Both the position numbers and the translations under genes were made by a program. A stretch of DNA of 11,475 bases from an uncultured Prevotella sp. (GTDB taxonomy: Bacteria; Bacteroidota; Bacteroidia; Bacteroidales; Bacteroidaceae): contig CALCUV010000111.1 in assembly GCA_937906765.1 (NCBI GenBank), positions 1 to 11,475 on the forward strand, given 5' to 3'. The notes below the pieces were generated by a model. It saw only the letters and a list, made by a program, of their open reading frames with translations, searched no databases and was not told the origin of the DNA. Each line of letters begins with the position of its first letter. Within the stretch, counting starts at the first letter, position 1. Positions 1-6,888 of this stretch are shown piece by piece.

Positions 1-2514
1 CTTAACCATGTAGAAGTCATAGAGACTACCACCCACCTTACGCCAGTAGCTACCACTCTGATAACCTGAGGGATCCTTACCGGGTTCAAGTTCGTTGATT
101 GTATTCTTATAGTGAGTCAAGTTCAAAGAAGCGGTCCAGTTGAAGTTCTTCTTCTTAGCAAGTACACCAGTCAAAGTCAATTCAATACCTTCGTTCTGCA
201 TTTCCATACCATTGTCTGCGATTGTTGCGGGAACACCTACAGATGGAGCAAGACGACGGTTGAAGAGCATGTCGCTTGTAACCTTGATGAAGTAGTCAAA
301 TTCAACCATCAAGCGGTTCTTGAGGAAGCTTGATTCGAAACCTACGTTGAAGTTAGTAGACTTTTCCCAAGTCAAGTTGGGGTTACCACGGTATGCGTGA
401 GTTACACCGGGCTTACCATCTACGTTAGATACAGTGTACTGGTCGAGATAGAGAGCGTATGTACCACCGATGTTGTCGTTACCCTGTGTACCGTAACTTG
501 CCTTAACCTTAAAGTTGTCAACATAATCGCGGAGGAATGAAGACTGGAAGAATGCTTCTTCGCTCAAACGCCAAGCAGCACCTACTGACCAGAATGCGCC
601 CCAACGCTTGTCGGGATGGAACTTAGAAGAACCGTCGTAACGGAGAGAAGCAGAAAGGCTATAGCGATCAACGATAGAAACTTCTGCACGACCGAAGTAT
701 GATTCGAGAGAGTAGCGAGTCTTAGAAGAAGAGGGGTCTTGACCAGGAACTACACCGTTAGAGAATTCGTAGTTATCAGGAATGAAGAAGTTTGTCATCT
801 GTGCTTCCAAGCCCTGGCTCTGACGGCGGAGGCTTTCGTGACCAGCCATCAAGCTAATGTTCCACTTGTCAAATTCCTTGTAGTAGTTGAAACGCTGTGA
901 AGTTGTGATGTTGCGTGAGCGACCTGTACCCTTAGTTGAACGACCACCTACACCTGCAGCGTCACCATAAATGGGGTTCTGGAAGTCGGTGTAGTAAGAT
1001 GCGATATTGTCCATTGCACCGTCAACGTGGAACGTCAAGCCCTTGATGGGGAGCTTAATATCAGCAAAACCACGAAGGTTGATTACGTCGTACTCGTATT
1101 CGTGTACGTTGTAAAGGATGTCAAGGAAGGGGTTCGCATTCATTGAGTAAGGACGGTTGTGACCGTTACCTGTACCGAAGTCAAGCATGCGGTTACCACG
1201 GCTATCAAGTACGTAAGAACCATCAGCATTGCGCTGGTATACGGGATAGATAGGAGCGATACCCTGAGTGAAGGCAAACATTGAGTTTGTTGTACCTGCA
1301 TCAGCAGTGTAGTTAGTTTCAGTGTTTGCGTAGTTAGCGTTCACACCAACTGTCAACCAGTCGTTAACTTCATGTTCGAGGTTTACACGACCTGAGATAC
1401 GTGCGAAGTCAGAAGCCTTGATATAAGACTTTTCATCGAGGTAGTTCAATGAAACATAGTAACGAGTCTTGTCACTACCACCGCTAATTGAAGCGTTGTA
1501 TTCCTGACGCTGACCAGTGTTGTAAGGTTCATCATCCCAGTCGTCATGATAGAGAAGGCGAGCGTTGGGGTTGATACGACCAGTGAGAGGATCAATCAAG
1601 TCTGCGTCAGCAACGTTGAATGCGTTGTAACCACCAAGGTCCTTAATCAAGTTCTGAGAAGCCATGATACCAGCTTCGAATGCTGAAGAACCCTTTGTCA
1701 TGTACTGGTTACGCATAGATTCCCAGTAGAGTTCGTAGTAGTCAGCTTCGCTACGTACAGTCTGATAGGGCTTCACACCACGGTCTGAGAAACCCCACTT
1801 AGCGTCGAAGTTTACGTTAGTCTTACCTTCACGACCCTTCTTAGTTGTGATCATGATGATACCATTCGCAGCACGCGCACCGTAGATAGAAGTAGAAGAT
1901 GCGTCCTTCTGTACACTCATTGTTTCGATGTCGGCCTGGTTGATAGAGTTCAAGTTACCATCATAGGGAACACCGTCGAGGATGATAAGGGGAGCAGAAC
2001 TGTTGATAGAACCGATACCACGGATGTTGATAGATGCCTGAGAACCGGGCTGACCTGATGCAGAAGTAATCTGTACACCGGCCATTTGACCTTCAAGACC
2101 CTTAGAGACGTTAGCAACCTGCATCTTCTGCAAGTCCTTCGCCTTCATCTGTGATACTGAACCGGTGAACGAACCCTTCTTTGCCACACCATAAGCGACT
2201 ACGATTGCTTCGTCCAAAAGTTCATCGTCATAAGAGAGCACAACAGCAACGTTGCCACTCACACTTACCTTTTGCGTCTTCATGCCGATGCAAGAAACGC
2301 TCAAAGACTTTGCAGAAGCAGGAACGTTAGGAAGTACAAACTTACCTTCCGCATCTGTAACAGCAGCAACCTTAGAACCGTCAACCTTAATAGTTGCACC
2401 AATAACAGGAGCACCATCGGTGTCAGTCACGCTACCCGTTACACGCTTCTGAGCCATCAGTGTAACTGCTCCAAAGAGCAAGCCCACTAACAAAAGCATT
2501 AACTTTTTGTCCAT
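1..2514 (-). CDS. SusC/RagA-family TonB-linked outer-membrane transporter, partial (C-terminus beyond left edge)
   Basis: Reading from ATG at 2514, 838 codons stay open to base 1, so the remaining barrel and the stop lie outside the window. Family proteins are usually about 1000 residues or more. Visible parts: signal peptide at residues 1-21 ending in LMAQ; a carboxypeptidase-D-like regulatory domain at about 23-95 (VTGSVTDTDGAPVIGATIKV); a TonB-box-like stretch DEAIVVAYG at 101-109; the plug domain at about 115-228 with INIRGIGS, LDGVPY (179-184) and YGARAANG (211-218); then beta-barrel sequence rich in aromatic residues. Proteins of this family import oligosaccharides or peptides across the outer membrane with a SusD-like lipoprotein partner and TonB energy. 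A susD gene would be expected to the left and is not visible. Codon use is strongly restricted (GGT, AAG, CGT, AAC), suggesting high expression. The substrate cannot be inferred. Confidence 0.97.
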   Translation of the reverse strand, partial: MDKKLMLLLVGLLFGAVTLMAQKRVTGSVTDTDGAPVIGATIKVDGSKVAAVTDAEGKFVLPNVPASAKSLSVSCIGMKTQKVSVSGNVAVVLSYDDELLDEAIVVAYGVAKKGSFTGSVSQMKAKDLQKMQVANVSKGLEGQMAGVQITSASGQPGSQASINIRGIGSINSSAPLIILDGVPYDGNLNSINQADIETMSVQKDASSTSIYGARAANGIIMITTKKGREGKTNVNFDAKWGFSDRGVKPYQTVRSEADYYELYWESMRNQYMTKGSSAFEAGIMASQNLIKDLGGYNAFNVADADLIDPLTGRINPNARLLYHDDWDDEPYNTGQRQEYNASISGGSDKTRYYVSLNYLDEKSYIKASDFARISGRVNLEHEVNDWLTVGVNANYANTETNYTADAGTTNSMFAFTQGIAPIYPVYQRNADGSYVLDSRGNRMLDFGTGNGHNRPYSMNANPFLDILYNVHEYEYDVINLRGFADIKLPIKGLTFHVDGAMDNIASYYTDFQNPIYGDAAGVGGRSTKGTGRSRNITTSQRFNYYKEFDKWNISLMAGHESLRRQSQGLEAQMTNFFIPDNYEFSNGVVPGQDPSSSKTRYSLESYFGRAEVSIVDRYSLSASLRYDGSSKFHPDKRWGAFWSVGAAWRLSEEAFFQSSFLRDYVDNFKVKASYGTQGNDNIGGTYALYLDQYTVSNVDGKPGVTHAYRGNPNLTWEKSTNFNVGFESSFLKNRLMVEFDYFIKVTSDMLFNRRLAPSVGVPATIADNGMEMQNEGIELTLTGVLAKKKNFNWTASLNLTHYKNTINELEPGKDPSGYQSGSYWRKVGGSLYDFYMVK

Positions 2515-2589
2515 AACTGTTTGTGTTGTTAAATTATTAAATATAGAGTTTGTTTACTTTTTCGCGGAGAACTCTTTTCGTTTAGAAAG

Positions 2590-2699
2590 TTGTCCCCAAA
2601 ATGATTCGAGTGGCAAAAGTAAACTATTTTTAACTTCTGACAAACAAAAATGTAAAAAAATCATACAAATCACTATCTAAAGTATCATTTTGGGGGCAA
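2590..2699. repeat. Inverted repeat pair flanking the susC promoter
   Basis: Arm 2590-2605 reads TTGTCCCCAAAATGAT. The reverse complement of arm 2684-2699 reads TTGCCCCCAAAATGAT, so 15 of 16 bases match, with 78 bp between arms. Outside these lies a second pair, 2539-2550 and 2711-2722, identical over 12 bp (AACTCTATATTT on the outward-facing strand). The two motifs come in the same order moving outward on each side, but with 43 nt between them on the left and 15 nt on the right. The flanks therefore look like inverted copies that have diverged by an indel, not one continuous hairpin. Possible roles are recombination sites for promoter inversion, paired regulator binding sites, or the remnant of a duplicated leader. 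Confidence 0.75.
2614..2644 (-). promoter_or_regulatory. Bacteroidales-type promoter of the susC-like gene
   Basis: On the minus strand the -7 box TACTTTTG (2621-2614) matches the consensus TAnnTTTG exactly. A TTTG -33 box (2644-2641) lies 19 nt upstream, the expected spacing. Transcription would start near 2607, leaving a leader of about 90 nt before the ATG at 2514. The promoter lies wholly between two inverted repeat arms (2590-2605 and 2684-2699). Confidence 0.7.
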
Positions 2700-2836
2700 A
2701 ATGCCTCCTGAACTCTATATTTTGTCAACTTCTTTGCGTGGAAGAAAAATCAAAATGTAAGCATTTAGAGGGATGGAAGTGGCATTTTGGAAGCAAATGG
2801 CAAAGATTTGGGGATTTTAGGGAGGGGAAAATAGAT

Positions 2837-2935
2837 TATTACAGGAGTTATAGGAACTATGGATACTATAGGGACTATAGGAACTATTGGAACTATAGGA
2901 ACTATAGAAACTATAGAAACTATAAAAACCATCAC
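2837..2935. repeat. 9-bp minisatellite (consensus AACTATAGG), about 11 copies
   Basis: Units of exactly 9 bp run from about 2837 to 2935. The copies from 2855 onward are AACTATGGA, TACTATAGG, GACTATAGG, AACTATTGG, AACTATAGG, AACTATAGA (twice), AACTATAAA and the degenerate AACCATCAC, preceded by two degenerate units. Because 9 is divisible by 3, frames through it stay open and produce artefactual repeat peptides. It lies between the susC promoter region and the terminator of the sigma operon. The rest of 2723-3050 shows no gene; it contains only this array, the terminator and one further hairpin. Confidence 0.9.
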
Positions 2936-2940
2936 AATTA

Positions 2941-2968
2941 AAAAGAGGACACCTCTCGGCGTCCTCTT
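2941..2968 (-). terminator. Rho-independent terminator of the sigma/anti-sigma/DUF4252 operon
   Basis: AAGAGGAC (2943-2950) and GTCCTCTT (2961-2968) form an 8-bp stem with a 10-nt loop. Read on the minus strand the hairpin ends in TTTTTAA, so it would terminate transcripts arriving from the operon that ends at 3052. The copy on the plus strand lacks a clean T tract. Confidence 0.75.
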
Positions 2969-3003
2969 CTTATGGTGTTTTAATAGTCAATTATGTACCG
3001 CGG

Positions 3004-3020
3004 GCCTCGCGTTTCGAGGC
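3004..3020. other. Small GC-rich hairpin downstream of the DUF4252 gene
   Basis: GCCTCG (3004-3009) and CGAGGC (3015-3020) pair around a 5-nt loop. No T tract follows on either strand, so it is not a clear terminator. It may pause polymerase or protect the 3' end of the operon transcript before the stronger terminator at 2941-2968. Confidence 0.4.
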
Positions 3021-3051
3021 TATGAATTAAAGTTAGTAGTGATTTCTTTGT

Positions 3052-3540
3052 TTATTCTTTAACATTACTGCCACTCAAGCGCGACAGGAAGTCGTCGGTC
3101 ATGTTGCCGGTGAGGTCTATCAAACTGAAGGATGCACCTCGTTGCATTATCATGATGAGTTCTACGATGCAATCGGCACGTCGGCGCTGATAAATGGTGC
3201 AATTTTCGTCGCGCACCACTTCTTGATACCCTAAAGGGTGATATTCGGCCAACACTTCTGCCTTTTCGTAGAGAAGGCTTACTTGTTCAACGGTGGAAAG
3301 ACTGCTGATGATTCTCACACTCTTGATTTGTTCCAACAAGGGGAGCAACGAATCGCATTCTACAGAGTCATCAGGAATTTGAAGTATGCGCTCCATCATG
3401 CTGGGACTCACGGTCACGCACTGTAGCGCCTCTTCCTCGCCATTCAGTTTCATGAAACTTGAAGCGAAATCTTCTTCTTGCTGTGCAAATGTGGGTAGCG
3501 CAAGCATGAAGGAGAATAACATTATGATATAGTGCTTCAT
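3052..3540 (-). CDS. DUF4252-family secreted protein of an ECF sigma operon
   Basis: 162 residues. Residues 1-19 form a Sec signal peptide (hydrophobic IIMLFSFMLALP, likely cleavage after TFA, leaving QQEE at the new N-terminus). No lipobox and no later membrane span are seen, so the mature protein is probably periplasmic. Length, gene position and sequence (FMKLNGEEEALQCVTVSP near the start; RGASFSLIDLTGNM near the end) resemble DUF4252 proteins, which Bacteroidales commonly encode beside ECF sigma and anti-sigma genes. Its ATG overlaps the upstream TGA in an ATGA junction, indicating translational coupling. The biochemical role is unknown; a part in the signal that frees the sigma factor is a guess from context. 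Family assignment is by recall of the pattern, not by a search. Confidence 0.8.
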   Translation of the reverse strand: MKHYIIMLFSFMLALPTFAQQEEDFASSFMKLNGEEEALQCVTVSPSMMERILQIPDDSVECDSLLPLLEQIKSVRIISSLSTVEQVSLLYEKAEVLAEYHPLGYQEVVRDENCTIYQRRRADCIVELIMIMQRGASFSLIDLTGNMTDDFLSRLSGSNVKE

Positions 3541-4022
3541 TTTGTTGGCATAACTTGAATGGTGTCAACTACGTCAATGGTGTGCAACTGTTCTTGGAAC
3601 AGGCGGAGCGCCTCTACGCTTTCATCAAGGGCGATTTTGGGATTATCATATGAGTCTTGGTAACTTGAAGGGTTGTAATCCCAGGCTACGGGTTGCTGTG
3701 TACTCATATATATATAATGTATTCCCACACCCACCAGGAAGAACACGGCAAGACTTGCAGCCACAGCAAACGTGCGCTTCACCATGCGGTTAAAGTTAAA
3801 CGCAGGTTGTGGATTCAGGCGCTTCATGAGGCGAGCGTCGAAATCTGCACTCAGTTGCTCTTGACTTTCTTCAGCAAGAGCTGCGAAAATGGGCTGATAC
3901 GGAGCCAAATGCTTGGGCAACTCTTTTTGGGCGAAGAAGGACTGAAGAATCCGTTCTTCTTCAAGACTGGTCTCTGCCTCCCAATAGCGTTCGAGCAATT
4001 GTTCGATATATTTATAGTCCAT
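3537..4022 (-). CDS. Anti-sigma-factor-like single-pass membrane protein
   Basis: 161 residues when started at the ATG at 4022 (MDYKYIEQLLERYWEAETSLEEE). A longer reading begins at a TTG codon at 4031 and is less likely. The start overlaps the end of the sigma gene by 11 bp, and the stop overlaps the next gene by 4 bp, so the three genes are coupled. An acidic, helical cytoplasmic part of about 80 residues is followed by one membrane span (AVAASLAVFFLVGVGIHYIY) and a C-terminal part of about 55 residues that should be periplasmic. This topology, directly after an ECF sigma gene, is that of a membrane anti-sigma factor. No zinc-binding HxxxCxxC motif is present, so it is not of the ZAS type. 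The role is inferred from topology and context. Confidence 0.8.
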   Translation of the reverse strand: MDYKYIEQLLERYWEAETSLEEERILQSFFAQKELPKHLAPYQPIFAALAEESQEQLSADFDARLMKRLNPQPAFNFNRMVKRTFAVAASLAVFFLVGVGIHYIYMSTQQPVAWDYNPSSYQDSYDNPKIALDESVEALRLFQEQLHTIDVVDTIQVMPTK

Positions 4023-4527
4023 GATTTTCAATTTTTAGGTAAGATGCTTTGATAAATTGTCGTGCGCGATGCACGAGCACTTTGACATTAGCCTCAGTGG
4101 TTTGTAGCAGGGTGGCCACTTCCTCTGTTGTTTTTCCTTCCACATCTCTGAGGTGAAGGGCCGTGCGTTGCTTTTCGGGAAGTTGCGCCATAAGTTTTTT
4201 TACAACGTTTAAGCGTTCTTCGCGTTCAAGCAGTTCCTGAGGAGTTCGCTGTAAGTCGGGCGCCTGCAAGTGACTGTCGTCAAGCGAGGCATTCCGATGT
4301 TCATGCAGGGCAAGTCGGTCAAGCGCCAGATTTCGGCACATGGTCATGCAGAAGGCTTCGAGGGAATGAAGTTGCTCGCGTTCTGCTCGGCGCTCCCATG
4401 CTTTCACCATCACATCTTCAACAATATCTTCGGCGTCCTCGCGGTTTTGCACAACGCGCAATGCTAACCGAAACAACTTTTGCTTCAGCGGTAGCAACTC
4501 TGCGAGAAATTCCGATTCTTTACTCAT
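4012..4527 (-). CDS. ECF-type RNA polymerase sigma factor
   Basis: 171 residues, the normal size for group 4 sigma factors. Sigma region 2 spans about 9-77 with NREDAEDIVEDVMVKAWERR (28-47), which contacts core polymerase and the -10 element. A short acidic linker (80-105) follows. Region 4 spans about 108-162 with LPEKQRTALHLRDVEGKTTEEVA and a helix-turn-helix ending TEANVKVLVHRARQFIK that reads the -35 element. No extracytoplasmic C-terminal extension is present. It is the first gene of an overlapping operon with the anti-sigma-like and DUF4252 genes. The upstream promoter has ECF-like boxes, suggesting autoregulation. The inducing signal and other regulon members are not visible. Confidence 0.95.
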   Translation of the reverse strand: MSKESEFLAELLPLKQKLFRLALRVVQNREDAEDIVEDVMVKAWERRAEREQLHSLEAFCMTMCRNLALDRLALHEHRNASLDDSHLQAPDLQRTPQELLEREERLNVVKKLMAQLPEKQRTALHLRDVEGKTTEEVATLLQTTEANVKVLVHRARQFIKASYLKIENHGL

Positions 4528-4538
4528 ACCTATATATA

Positions 4539-4566
4539 AGACGGGTGAACTTGAAAAAGGTTACAA
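4539..4566 (-). promoter_or_regulatory. Putative ECF-sigma autoregulated promoter
   Basis: On the minus strand TTGTAACC (4566-4559) and CGTCT (4543-4539) are separated so that 16 nt lie between GTAAC and CGTCT. A GTAAC -35 with a CGTC-type -10 at 16-17 nt is characteristic of ECF promoters, and this pair sits 11 nt before the sigma ATG. If transcription starts a few bases after the -10, the leader is very short. The TATATATA stretch right after the box is part of this leader. Confidence 0.6.
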
Positions 4567-4585
4567 GAAAAAAGTAATTTTTTTC

Positions 4586-4613
4586 GTGTGACACGCATTT
4601 TTTCGTGTCTCAC
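4586..4613. other. Imperfect hairpin with repeated TTTTTTCGTGT motif, possible end of the clostripain transcript
   Basis: GTGTGACACG (4586-4595) and CGTGTCTCAC (4604-4613) pair with one mismatch around an 8-nt loop, starting 3 bp after the clostripain stop. On the minus strand the hairpin is followed by an A tract, not T, so termination is uncertain. TTTTTTCGTGT also occurs twice as a direct repeat (4579-4589 and 4598-4608, 19 bp apart), just upstream of the ECF promoter, and could be a regulator site. Confidence 0.4.
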
Positions 4614-4616
4614 CCC

Positions 4617-5921
4617 CTACTCGGCCCCTTTACCTATGGCCTTTGCCCATGCCGTTTGACGATAGGTTTCATTATGATTGCCAAAAACACAGCGGGAAGC
4701 ATTGTCGGCATATATCTTCTGGGGGAAAAACATGGACATGCCGCAACAATCGGGCACGTTTATATTATTATAACCATTCATTGATGGACCCACCCAATAC
4801 TTATGCGTGGCGGCATAGAAGGGAATGGCGCGCGAAAGTGCGGCATCCACCTTCTTAAATTCCTCTTCATTCAGAAGTTGACGCAAGGCGGAGCGCATGT
4901 CGTAATAATGCGGGCGATAGTAATAGGAGTGGTGATAGACATGGTAGGCATGCGCCTCCTTAAGGTCGGGATAGGCGGTGAAATCCACGTCTTTCAGCGC
5001 CTCGCCAACCACTTGCGCCAACGCGGGAAGTTCACTCGTCTTCAACACTGAGATAACAATGCCAAAATCATCGTAATCCTTGACAAGGGCATCCGACGTC
5101 ACATCCTCATAATAGGTTTGGGCGATGTCGCAAGGGTTGTCAGAAAACAATCCTCGCTCTAACATGTGCGTGTAATACGCTCCGGCACTGGCAATCGAGA
5201 TGGGCGAGGCCACAACATAGTCGGTCACGTCGCGCAGTTCGTAACCCACTTCCACACATTGCATCAAGCAAGCATCGAAAAAGATGTACTTAAAATGCAG
5301 TCCGCTTTCGGCAATCGCCTTTGCCATAGCGCTGATGTTCATTTGCGCACCGAGCGTCTTGCCGTCGGCAGTCTTGTCGTAATACATATCCCCCCCTTCG
5401 CCCACATCTACTCCGAATGAGAGGGGTGTGGGATTGGAGTAAACCGTATTGCTGGAGGGAATCCACCCATCGGCATGTGACCACATCGTGAGTCCATATT
5501 CGCGAGCGGGATAACGCTCCTTGACGCGCGTCAACACGTCTTTCAGCGTCTCGGGATTTGCCGAATTGGCGTCATATCCCCATTGGAGAATTAATTCAGG
5601 GTCGGCATCTGCGCGGAATCGGTAAAGGCGCGGATGGAAAGCGTCGTCAACGAAGACGAGCAAGCGATCGTCAGCGCTCACAAAGTGCTTGCCAGCAACG
5701 AGTTCGAGCGAGTCGGCGGTCCAATTGCTGCGGTAGTAACTGGAGGAGTAACCCAAACTGTTTTGTGCGGCACAATAGATTAACACTGTGCGACGCGCCT
5801 CTGCCGCAGGCGCATCGGGGTTGTTGTCGGGGGCATCGGGATCGCCAGGTGAAGAATGGTCGTCATGACATGAGCACAAGATGCTAAGTGTCAGCAATAT
5901 GAAAGGCAATATGCGTGTCAT
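4617..5921 (-). CDS. Clostripain (peptidase C11) family cysteine protease, lipoprotein
   Basis: 434 residues. The N-terminus is a lipoprotein signal (TRILPFILLTLSILCSC) with the likely lipidated Cys18, followed by a disordered Asp/Pro/Ala linker (19-42). The caspase-like fold begins with RRTVLIYCAAQNSL. The expected catalytic dyad is visible: His149 in LTMWSHADGW and Cys218 in IFFDACLMQCVEVGYEL, both in the usual C11 context. Family members cleave after Arg or Lys and are made as zymogens; here the protein would be membrane-anchored, probably outside the inner membrane or on the surface. A His/Tyr-rich stretch at 324-340 is unusual. The gene is alone, on the same strand as the sigma operon and 89 bp before it, but that operon has its own promoter. 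Substrate unknown. No consensus TAnnTTTG box was found upstream. Confidence 0.9.
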   Translation of the reverse strand: MTRILPFILLTLSILCSCHDDHSSPGDPDAPDNNPDAPAAEARRTVLIYCAAQNSLGYSSSYYRSNWTADSLELVAGKHFVSADDRLLVFVDDAFHPRLYRFRADADPELILQWGYDANSANPETLKDVLTRVKERYPAREYGLTMWSHADGWIPSSNTVYSNPTPLSFGVDVGEGGDMYYDKTADGKTLGAQMNISAMAKAIAESGLHFKYIFFDACLMQCVEVGYELRDVTDYVVASPISIASAGAYYTHMLERGLFSDNPCDIAQTYYEDVTSDALVKDYDDFGIVISVLKTSELPALAQVVGEALKDVDFTAYPDLKEAHAYHVYHHSYYYRPHYYDMRSALRQLLNEEEFKKVDAALSRAIPFYAATHKYWVGPSMNGYNNINVPDCCGMSMFFPQKIYADNASRCVFGNHNETYRQTAWAKAIGKGAE

Positions 5922-5970
5922 CTGAAGAAGGAGTTTAGTTCATGTGAAAATTAGGCCTATTTTTGGGCAG

Positions 5971-6030
5971 ATTCTTTAAGATACTCGAAAAATTATTTGG
6001 GCAAATAAGACGAATTCTATCTTAAATAAT
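5971..6030. repeat. 13-bp inverted repeat upstream of the clostripain gene
   Basis: ATTCTTTAAGATA (5971-5983) and TATCTTAAATAAT (6018-6030) are inverted copies with 12 of 13 bases matching and a 34-nt spacer, 50-110 bp upstream of the clostripain start. It may be an operator or a leader hairpin for that minus-strand gene, but AT-rich chance pairing is possible. The 5922-6205 gap holds no gene in any frame. Confidence 0.4.
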
Positions 6031-6115
6031 TTCGCCCTTGTTTTTAAGGGATGCACGAAGGTTGCAAATCCCCTCATTTGGGACACAAATTTACCGATTT
6101 TCTACTTGACAGAGC

Positions 6116-6183
6116 AAGATTCTTCGCCACAAATCTTGGAGAACTGCAATATTCTTTGTTATTTTGCCGTGTTGAAGAATCTT
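6116..6183. repeat. 10-bp perfect inverted repeat upstream of the small lipoprotein gene
   Basis: AAGATTCTTC (6116-6125) and GAAGAATCTT (6174-6183) are exact inverted copies around 48 nt, ending 22 bp before the ATG at 6206. A near-consensus -7 box (TTATTTTG, 6159-6166, one mismatch to TAnnTTTG) lies between the arms, without a good -33 box. The pair could form a leader hairpin or be regulator sites; chance cannot be excluded at this length. Confidence 0.35.
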
Positions 6184-6205
6184 ATTTATAGCATCTAACC
6201 CTATT

Positions 6206-6778
6206 ATGAAGAAACTATTTTTTATATCCCTCGGTCTTGCCTTGCTCGCCGTGGCGTCTTGTGGCGGTCAGGAACAAACAACCCAAAAGGAAGAGGCGAA
6301 AGCAACCCCCAAGAAAGAGGAGGCCCCCATTGACACTATTGCTGACAAGGACGCAACTCGCGAATATGTGGACACACTCAACGGAAACATCTACCACATC
6401 ACCATTGAACGCCGCCACGACGAGGATTTGCCCATCGTGGAAGATGCCCTCGGCACACGCTTCTACGACAATGTCGTGACCGTAGTCGTGAAGGAAGGCA
6501 GCAAAGAGACCTATCGTCGCACCTTCCACAAAAAGCAATTCTTGGAATACCTTAGCGAAGACGACATTGAATATGGCACCCTTGCGGGAATCGGTTATTG
6601 GGAAGAATTTTCGACGAATGACAAACTCGTCTTCACTTCACAGGTCTGCGTTCCGGGTATGGACGGTGGCACTTACTTACGCCTCGAACTCTTCCCCAAG
6701 AATTGGAGTCTTAAAATCCAACGCGACGAAACCACTGATATTGAAGTAACACCTCTGAAAGAAGATGAGGGAGTGTAA
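6206..6778 (+). CDS. DUF4738-like small lipoprotein
   Basis: 190 residues. The signal peptide ends in the lipobox VASC with lipidated Cys19, followed by a Lys/Glu/Thr/Gln-rich flexible linker to about residue 42 typical of surface or periplasmic Bacteroidales lipoproteins. The remaining domain reads as beta-rich: DTLNGNIYHITIERR, LGTRFYDNVVTVVVKEG, YRRTFHKKQFLEYL and a C-terminal TYLRLELFPKNWSLKIQR. The arrangement, a 'yyDN.v.v.v...g....r.tF.K..F' block after a short strand, resembles DUF4738 proteins; this is from recall and should be treated as tentative. The gene is monocistronic and convergent with the DASS symporter. Function unknown. Confidence 0.85.
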   Translation: MKKLFFISLGLALLAVASCGGQEQTTQKEEAKATPKKEEAPIDTIADKDATREYVDTLNGNIYHITIERRHDEDLPIVEDALGTRFYDNVVTVVVKEGSKETYRRTFHKKQFLEYLSEDDIEYGTLAGIGYWEEFSTNDKLVFTSQVCVPGMDGGTYLRLELFPKNWSLKIQRDETTDIEVTPLKEDEGV

Positions 6779-6814
6779 CGCCAAAACTTGATTTTACATA
6801 CAATTGAAAATCCA

Positions 6815-6861
6815 AAAAGGAGAAATTACCTGCTGAATGTTGCAAGGTAATTTCTCCTTTT
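6815..6861. terminator. Strong bidirectional terminator between convergent genes
   Basis: A 17-bp perfect stem joins 6815-6831 (AAAAGGAGAAATTACCT) to 6845-6861 (AGGTAATTTCTCCTTTT) around a 13-nt loop. An A tract on one side and a T tract on the other make it work on both strands, serving the lipoprotein gene ending at 6778 and the symporter ending at 6889. Confidence 0.9.
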
Positions 6862-6888
6862 CTATATACTTCTGACGAGAGAGTCTTC

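Noticed and set aside
2690..2941. Plus-strand frame encoding NYRNYRNYW repeats, and an overlapping TIGTIG frame
   Set aside because: The 9-bp minisatellite keeps frames open by period. The first frame starts at a TTG inside the inverted repeat arm, the second inside the array; neither has a coding-like composition.
4023..4031. Upstream start (TTG at 4031) for the anti-sigma-like protein
   Set aside because: The ATG at 4022 gives the expected MDYKYIEQLL start and fits an overlap with the sigma stop; TTG is unlikely here.
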